DNA of 10,867 nucleotides from Ramlibacter tataouinensis (lineage in GTDB: Bacteria; Pseudomonadota; Gammaproteobacteria; Burkholderiales; Burkholderiaceae_C). Of the stretch, positions 6,796-10,867 are shown one piece after another. The notes under the pieces are model-generated. The model saw nothing but the letters and a program-made list of their open reading frames with translations, was not told the DNA's origin and did no database searches. Each line of letters opens with the position of its first letter. The first letter of the stretch is position 1. A program made the position numbers and the translations under genes. The DNA is taken from positions 1,105 through 11,971 of the forward strand of contig DIZF01000028.1 of NCBI GenBank assembly GCA_002427815.1, given 5' to 3'.

Positions 6796-8007
6796 ATGTT
6801 GAAAGACATCGCCATCCAGCCGCTCGACGACATCCGTATCCTCGATGTGTCGAGCTTTCTCGCCGGCCCCTTCTGCTCGACGCAGCTGGCCGAATTCGGC
6901 GCCGAAGTGCTCAAGGTGGAGTTGCCCGGGATCGGCGACGCGCTGCGCCGCTTCGGCACCATCACCGAAAACGGCGACTCGCTGCCCTGGCTGTCCGAGT
7001 GCCGCAACAAGAAGTCCGTGACGCTCGACATGCGCACGCCTGACGGCGCGCAGATCCTCAAGCGCCTGGTCGAGAAGTGCGACGTGATGGTCGAGAACTT
7101 CCAGCCGGGCACGCTGGAGAAGTGGGGCCTGGGCTGGGACACGCTCAAAGAGGTGAATCCCCGGCTCATCATGGTGCGGATCTCCGGGTATGGGCAGACC
7201 GGGCCGTACCGCGATCGTCCCGGGTTCGGGCGCATCGCCAACGCCTTCGGCGGCCTTTCCTTCCTGGCCGGCTATCCGGACCGCCCGCCCGTGACGCCGG
7301 GCTCGGCCACCATCCCGGACTACATGGCCGGCTTCTACGGCGCGATGGGAGCGATGCTCGCGCTGCGGGCGCGCGAGCGCACCGGACGGGGCCAGATGAT
7401 CGACATCGGCCTGTACGAGCCGGTCTTCCGCATCCTGGACGAGATCGCGCCGGCCTACGGCTACAAGGGTTTCGTGCGGCAGCGCATGGGGCCCGGCACC
7501 GTCAATGTCGTGCCGCACAGCCACTATCCGACCAGGGACGGGCGCTGGATCGCGATCGCCTGCACCACCGACAAGATCTACCAGCGCCTGGCCGTGGCGA
7601 TGGGCGAGCCGCACATGGCGGAGCCGCAGAACTGGGGCCCGCTGGCCAACCGCGAGCGCGACCGCGCCAAGGTCGATCAGCATGTCGGCGAATGGACGGC
7701 GCGCTACGACCGCGCCGACCTGCTGCGCATGTGCGAGGAATCGCAGGTGCCATGCGGCCCGGTCTATTCCATCGACGAGATCTTCGAGGACCCGCAGTAC
7801 CAGGCGCGCGGCAACATCCTGAAGATGCAGGACGAGCGCGTCGGCGAGCTGCCGATCCCGAACCTGGTGCCGCGTCTGTCGGACACGCCCGGCAAGGTCA
7901 ATTGGCTGGGCCCGAGGCTCGGCGAGCACAACGACGAAGTGTTCAAGGGCTTGCTCGGCATGTCGGGGGACGAGCTCGGTCGGCTGGCCGCCGAGGGCGT
8001 GATCTAG
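6796..8007 (+). CDS. CaiB/BaiF family (class III) CoA-transferase, second copy
   Basis: A 403-residue class III CoA-transferase, a diverged paralogue of the first copy. It has ILDVSSFLAGPFCSTQLAEFGAEVLKVE (15-42), NKKSVTLDMRTPDG (71-84), VENFQPGTLEKWGLG (99-113) and GYGQTGPYRDRPGFG (131-145). The predicted catalytic Asp is D175 in ATIPDYMAGFYG, followed by TGRGQMIDIGLYEP and LGPRLGEHNDEVFKGLLG (371-388). The segment after the catalytic Asp differs from copy one (IPDYMAG against LADSTTG), as does the stretch at 228-248, so the two probably prefer different donors or acceptors. The ATG at 6796 has AGGA at 6787-6790; the open frame continues upstream to 6325, but only by overlapping the lyase gene out of frame. 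It starts 20 bp after the lyase stop. The precise substrate is unknown. Confidence 0.92.
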   Translation: MLKDIAIQPLDDIRILDVSSFLAGPFCSTQLAEFGAEVLKVELPGIGDALRRFGTITENGDSLPWLSECRNKKSVTLDMRTPDGAQILKRLVEKCDVMVENFQPGTLEKWGLGWDTLKEVNPRLIMVRISGYGQTGPYRDRPGFGRIANAFGGLSFLAGYPDRPPVTPGSATIPDYMAGFYGAMGAMLALRARERTGRGQMIDIGLYEPVFRILDEIAPAYGYKGFVRQRMGPGTVNVVPHSHYPTRDGRWIAIACTTDKIYQRLAVAMGEPHMAEPQNWGPLANRERDRAKVDQHVGEWTARYDRADLLRMCEESQVPCGPVYSIDEIFEDPQYQARGNILKMQDERVGELPIPNLVPRLSDTPGKVNWLGPRLGEHNDEVFKGLLGMSGDELGRLAAEGVI

Positions 8008-8050
8008 TCCGTCACGGTCGCTGCTGAAGTTTCATCAAGGAAATCGAGCA

Positions 8051-8914
8051 ATGCCAATCACGGAACTCCTGATCGGGGGGTTGCTTCTCGGCGGCCTGTA
8101 CGCGCTCATGGCCTGCGGACTGAACCTCATCTTCGGGGTGATGCGGGTGATCAACTTCGCTCATGGCGAGCTGATGGCGATCGGCGCGCTCAGCACCGTG
8201 TCGCTGGTCGCGGGCTATCACTTCCCGTTCTGGGCCGCGCTGCTGCTGGTGCCGATCCTCACGGCTGCGATCGGGCTGGTGATGCACCGGCTGGTGCTGC
8301 AGCGGCTGGCCGGCGCGCCGATGATCATGTCGCTGCTGGCCACGTATGCGATCTCCACCATCCTGGTCAACGGGGCGATTCTCACCTGGGGCGGCGGCTA
8401 CCGCGGCCTGCCGGGCGTGCTGAGCGGCTCGGTGCACCTGCTCGGCCAGAACATTTCGATCTCGCGGCTGGTGGCGTTCGCGGTGGCTCTGGGCGTGAGC
8501 CTCGGCGTGTGGTGGGTGCTGGAAAAGACCCGCTTCGGGCGCGCGGTGCGTTCGGTGTCGCAAGCACCGGAACTGGCGGAGATCTCCGGCATCTCGATCG
8601 AGCAGGTGCGCAACACCACGTTCGCGCTCGGCGCCGCCATGGCCGGGCTCGCCGGCGTGCTCATGGCGCCGACCTTCGCTTCCGATCCGCAGCTGGGCGT
8701 GCGGTTCCTGATCAAGGCCTTTGCGGTGATCATCGTCGGCGGCATGGGCAGTTATCCGGGGGCGATCGCCGCGGCCTTGCTGCTGGGCGTGATCGAGGTG
8801 TTCGGCGGCTATCTCACCGGCGCTGTGATCGGCTCGGCGCTGCTGTTCCTGCTGATGCTCGCCGTGCTGCTGGTGCGGCCGCGCGGGCTGCTGGGTGTGG
8901 GGGCGCGCACATGA
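8051..8914 (+). CDS. livH: branched-chain amino acid-type ABC transporter permease, LivH family
   Basis: A 287-residue inner-membrane permease of the HAAT (Liv) ABC-importer family, made mostly of hydrophobic helices. Family motifs are GLNLIFGVMRVINFAHGE (23-40, here ending before LMAIGA), the cytoplasmic coupling region EISGISIEQVRNTTFALG (177-194), AAMAGLAGVL, IIVGGMGSYPGAIAAALLLG (227-246) and the C-terminal RPRGLLG (277-283). AAGGA lies about 10 bases ahead of the ATG. It follows the second CoA-transferase after 43 bp and overlaps the LivM-like gene by an ATGA. Liv-type permeases also carry amides, urea and aromatic or dicarboxylic acids. In this operon a pathway acid is more likely than leucine, but that is inference; the symbol denotes the family only. 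Confidence 0.9.
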   Translation: MPITELLIGGLLLGGLYALMACGLNLIFGVMRVINFAHGELMAIGALSTVSLVAGYHFPFWAALLLVPILTAAIGLVMHRLVLQRLAGAPMIMSLLATYAISTILVNGAILTWGGGYRGLPGVLSGSVHLLGQNISISRLVAFAVALGVSLGVWWVLEKTRFGRAVRSVSQAPELAEISGISIEQVRNTTFALGAAMAGLAGVLMAPTFASDPQLGVRFLIKAFAVIIVGGMGSYPGAIAAALLLGVIEVFGGYLTGAVIGSALLFLLMLAVLLVRPRGLLGVGART

Positions 8915-9927
8915 GCAAACCCATCGCCCTCGCCGTGGTGCTTGGCATCGTCGCCATGGCCGTGCCGTACTTCGGCACCGAATACGCGCTGTCTTTCACC
9001 ATGCAGCTGCTGGTTTTCATGATCCTCGCCTATTCGTGGAACCTGATCGGCGGCTATGCCGGCTACACCCACTTCGGCCAGGTCTGCTTCTTCGGCCTGG
9101 GCGGCTATGTCGGCGCGCTGCTGATCCAGAAAGCCGGCATGCCCTGGTATTTCGCGGTTCCGGTCGCCGCACTGGCGGGGATTGCACTGGCGCTGCCGCT
9201 CGGCACGGCGATGCTGCGCCTGAAGGGGCCCTATTTCGCCATCGGCATGTTCGGCCTGACGCGCGTGCTGGAGTCCCTGGTGCTGGGCTTCGATTCCATC
9301 ACGCAGGGCGGCACCGGCCTGTACCTGGTGCCGCTGGACAACCTGCGCCCGGTCTACTACACGCTGGTCGGCCTGGCGCTGGCGATGATCCTGGCCACCT
9401 GGCGGCTCGACAACTCGCGCCTGGGCCTGAAACTGCTGGCCATCCGCGAGGACGAGCAGGCTGCCGATGCGTTGGGCGTGCGCACCACGCGCCTGAAGAT
9501 CGGCACCTTCGTCGTCTCCGCCATCGCACCCGCTGCGGTGGGCGCCCTCTACGCCGTGTACCTCGGCTTCATCGATCCGCCGACGGCGTTTTCGCCGGTG
9601 ATGGAACTGACCACCATTGCCATCGTGCTGCTCGGCGGCATGGGTACGGTGCTGGGCCCGCTGGTGGGCGCGATCGTGTTGTCGGTGGTCAATGAGCTGC
9701 TGTGGGCGCGTTTCCCCGAGTACTACCTGGCGATCGTTGGCGCGCTGGTCCTGCTGTCCGTGCTGTTCATGCCGCGCGGCATCGCGAACCTCGGAATGAA
9801 GAAGGGCTGGCTGCCGGCGGGCCGCAGTCTCTTCAGGCAACTGGCCCGTGAAAGCGGCGGCAAGCAGCGTCAGGCCGGCGGGGCCACGCCGCTGGTGCGC
9901 GAAGATGCGAAGAGGGCCGAGGCATGA
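8911..9927 (+). CDS. livM: branched-chain amino acid-type ABC transporter permease, LivM family
   Basis: A 338-residue inner-membrane permease that would pair with the preceding LivH-like protein. Visible LivM features are YSWNLIGGYAGYTHFGQ (41-57), LRLKGPYFAIGMFGLTR (102-118), a GGTG turn near 133, the coupling loop IREDEQAADALGV (178-190), LLGGMGTVLGPLVGAIV (240-256) and a final FMPRGIA (286-292). After the last helix comes a hydrophilic, charged tail (about 299-338) that looks like a cytoplasmic extension. The start ATG overlaps the LivH stop (ATGA), and its own stop overlaps the ATPase start in the same way, so the three transporter genes are translationally coupled. The open frame continues upstream of the ATG, but that part is antigenic noise in another frame of livH. 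The transported substrate is not known. Confidence 0.9.
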   Translation: MSKPIALAVVLGIVAMAVPYFGTEYALSFTMQLLVFMILAYSWNLIGGYAGYTHFGQVCFFGLGGYVGALLIQKAGMPWYFAVPVAALAGIALALPLGTAMLRLKGPYFAIGMFGLTRVLESLVLGFDSITQGGTGLYLVPLDNLRPVYYTLVGLALAMILATWRLDNSRLGLKLLAIREDEQAADALGVRTTRLKIGTFVVSAIAPAAVGALYAVYLGFIDPPTAFSPVMELTTIAIVLLGGMGTVLGPLVGAIVLSVVNELLWARFPEYYLAIVGALVLLSVLFMPRGIANLGMKKGWLPAGRSLFRQLARESGGKQRQAGGATPLVREDAKRAEA

Positions 9928-10637
9928 GAGGCGATCACGAGCAGATCCTGGTGGCGGAGAACATCTCCAAGCGATTCGAGGGCCGCGTGGCGCTCAACAA
10001 CGCCAGCCTGGCCGTCAAGCGCGGTTCGATCACAGGCGTCATCGGCCCCAACGGCTCGGGCAAGTCGACGCTGTTCAACATCATTGCCGGTACGCTGGCG
10101 CCCAACGGCGGTCGGGTGCTGATCGAGGGCCGCGACGTCACGGGCGCCTCGGCGGCGGAAATCTGCCGGCGCGGCGTGGGCCGCACGTTCCAGATCAGCC
10201 GCCTCTTCGCCGAGATGACGGTGATGGAAAATCTGGTGGCGGTGGCGCATGGCATCGACGACCGCACCGCCGTGTGGCGGGCGATGGAACTGCTCGAGTT
10301 CCTGGAGATCACCGCCATCGCCGACAAGTGGGGCTCCGAGCTCTCGTACGGCCAGCGCAAGCTGGTGGAGATCGCCCGCGCGCTCATGCTCAAGCCCGTG
10401 ATCATGCTGCTGGACGAACCTTTCGCCGGCATCAACCCCCGGCTGCAGAACCGGATCGTCGAGCACCTCAAGGCGTTGTGCGCCAAGGGCCTGACGGTCT
10501 TTTTCATCGACCATGAGATGCGGATCGTGCTGGCCGAATGCGACCTCGTCTATGTGCTCGCCGAGGGCAATGTGATCGCCAGCGGACCGCCCGACAAGGT
10601 GCGCGACGACCCCAAGGTGCTCGACGCCTATTTCTGA
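9924..10637 (+). CDS. livG: ABC transporter ATP-binding protein, LivG family
   Basis: A 237-residue cytoplasmic ATPase that powers the Liv-type importer. Motifs are complete: Walker A GPNGSGKST (41-49), Q-loop Gln90 in GRTFQISRLF, ABC signature LSYGQRKLVEIARAL (140-154), Walker B MLLDEPFAGINP (161-172) and the H-loop His197 in FIDHEM. The GRTFQ...LF...T..ENL pattern and the DHEM/VLDAYF ending point to LivG rather than LivF. However, the helical segment between the Q-loop and the signature is short (about residues 104-139), making the protein smaller than a typical LivG of about 255 residues. It overlaps the LivM-like gene by ATGA, with an AGAGGG purine run upstream. A LivF partner and a periplasmic binding protein would be needed; neither is in the window. 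Confidence 0.9.
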   Translation: MRGDHEQILVAENISKRFEGRVALNNASLAVKRGSITGVIGPNGSGKSTLFNIIAGTLAPNGGRVLIEGRDVTGASAAEICRRGVGRTFQISRLFAEMTVMENLVAVAHGIDDRTAVWRAMELLEFLEITAIADKWGSELSYGQRKLVEIARALMLKPVIMLLDEPFAGINPRLQNRIVEHLKALCAKGLTVFFIDHEMRIVLAECDLVYVLAEGNVIASGPPDKVRDDPKVLDAYF

Positions 10638-10640
10638 ACC

Positions 10641-10646
10641 AGGAGA
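10641..10646 (+). promoter_or_regulatory. ribosome binding site for the GTG-started lyase gene
   Basis: AGGAGA is placed 6 bases before the GTG at 10653. It supports the GTG as the start of the truncated lyase gene; the overlapping TTG at 10651 reads into a stop after two codons. Confidence 0.65.
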
Positions 10647-10652
10647 CCCCTT

Positions 10653-10867
10653 GTGCTGAATCTCCCCGAGCGGATCACGCTGAGCGAAGTCGGCCCGCGC
10701 GACGGCCTGCAGAGCCTCGACAAATGGATAGACACCGACGTCAAGGTGGCGATGATCGACCGCCTGTCGCAGGCGGGCTTTCCGATGATCGAGGTCACCG
10801 GCTTCGCGCGCAACACCGTCATTCCGAACCTCAGGGACGCCGAAGAGGTCTGCGCGCGCATCCAGCG
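10653..10867 (+). CDS. HMG-CoA lyase family protein, 5' end only
   Basis: A partial gene that runs off the right edge; 71 codons are visible. The translation begins MLNLPERITLSEVGPRDGLQ. The EVGPRDGLQ motif (12-20) is the hallmark of the DRE-TIM hydroxymethylglutaryl-CoA lyase family, with the catalytic Arg16 and metal-binding Asp17. MIDRLSQAGFPMIEVTGF (34-51) corresponds to the second family block and includes Glu47. The usual SPKWVPQ-type sequence after it is replaced by ARNTVIPN (52-59), so the substrate may not be HMG-CoA itself. Family members cleave HMG-CoA to acetoacetate and acetyl-CoA; relatives act on other 3-hydroxyacyl-CoA esters. It lies 15 bp after the ATPase stop in the same operon. 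Confidence 0.85.
   Translation, partial: MLNLPERITLSEVGPRDGLQSLDKWIDTDVKVAMIDRLSQAGFPMIEVTGFARNTVIPNLRDAEEVCARIQ

Overview
The window is a GC-rich proteobacterial chromosome segment. Strong G/C bias at third codon positions, ATGA stop/start overlaps, and paired CaiB/BaiF and CitE genes with a Liv-type transporter and a GntR regulator suggest a Burkholderiales-like betaproteobacterium. That placement is inference from style, not a database match. No RNA genes, insertion sequences, CRISPR arrays or phage genes were seen.

Layout: (1) 1-246 holds no firmly supported gene. (2) 247-1671 (+) is a 14-helix-type MFS transporter that converges on the next operon. (3) 1702-4441 (-) reads, in transcription order, as a GntR/HutC regulator, a CitE-like lyase, and a second CitE-family lyase that closely resembles L-malyl-CoA/beta-methylmalyl-CoA lyase. 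(4) 4442-4593 is a 152-bp divergent control region with a striking set of four GTAC tetramers, including a perfect 12-bp palindrome. (5) 4594 to the right edge (+) is a compact operon: CaiB/BaiF CoA-transferase, third CitE-like lyase, second CaiB/BaiF CoA-transferase, LivH-like permease, LivM-like permease, LivG-like ATPase, and the 5' end of an HMG-CoA-lyase-family gene that runs off the window.

The genes read together as an uptake-and-degradation system for one or more organic acids. The ABC transporter would import the acid. The class III CoA-transferases would activate it to a CoA thioester without spending ATP. The Mg-dependent CitE-type lyases and the HMG-CoA-lyase-type enzyme would cleave hydroxyacyl-CoA intermediates to acetyl-CoA or propionyl-CoA plus glyoxylate, pyruvate or another oxo product. 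The GntR protein, transcribed away from the main operon, is the likely local sensor. The substrate cannot be read from sequence alone. Branched or hydroxylated dicarboxylates (malate, citramalate, itaconate/mesaconate or 3-hydroxy-3-methylglutarate types) are the sensible candidates. No hydratase, dehydrogenase, periplasmic binding protein or LivF ATPase is inside the window; some of these may lie downstream.
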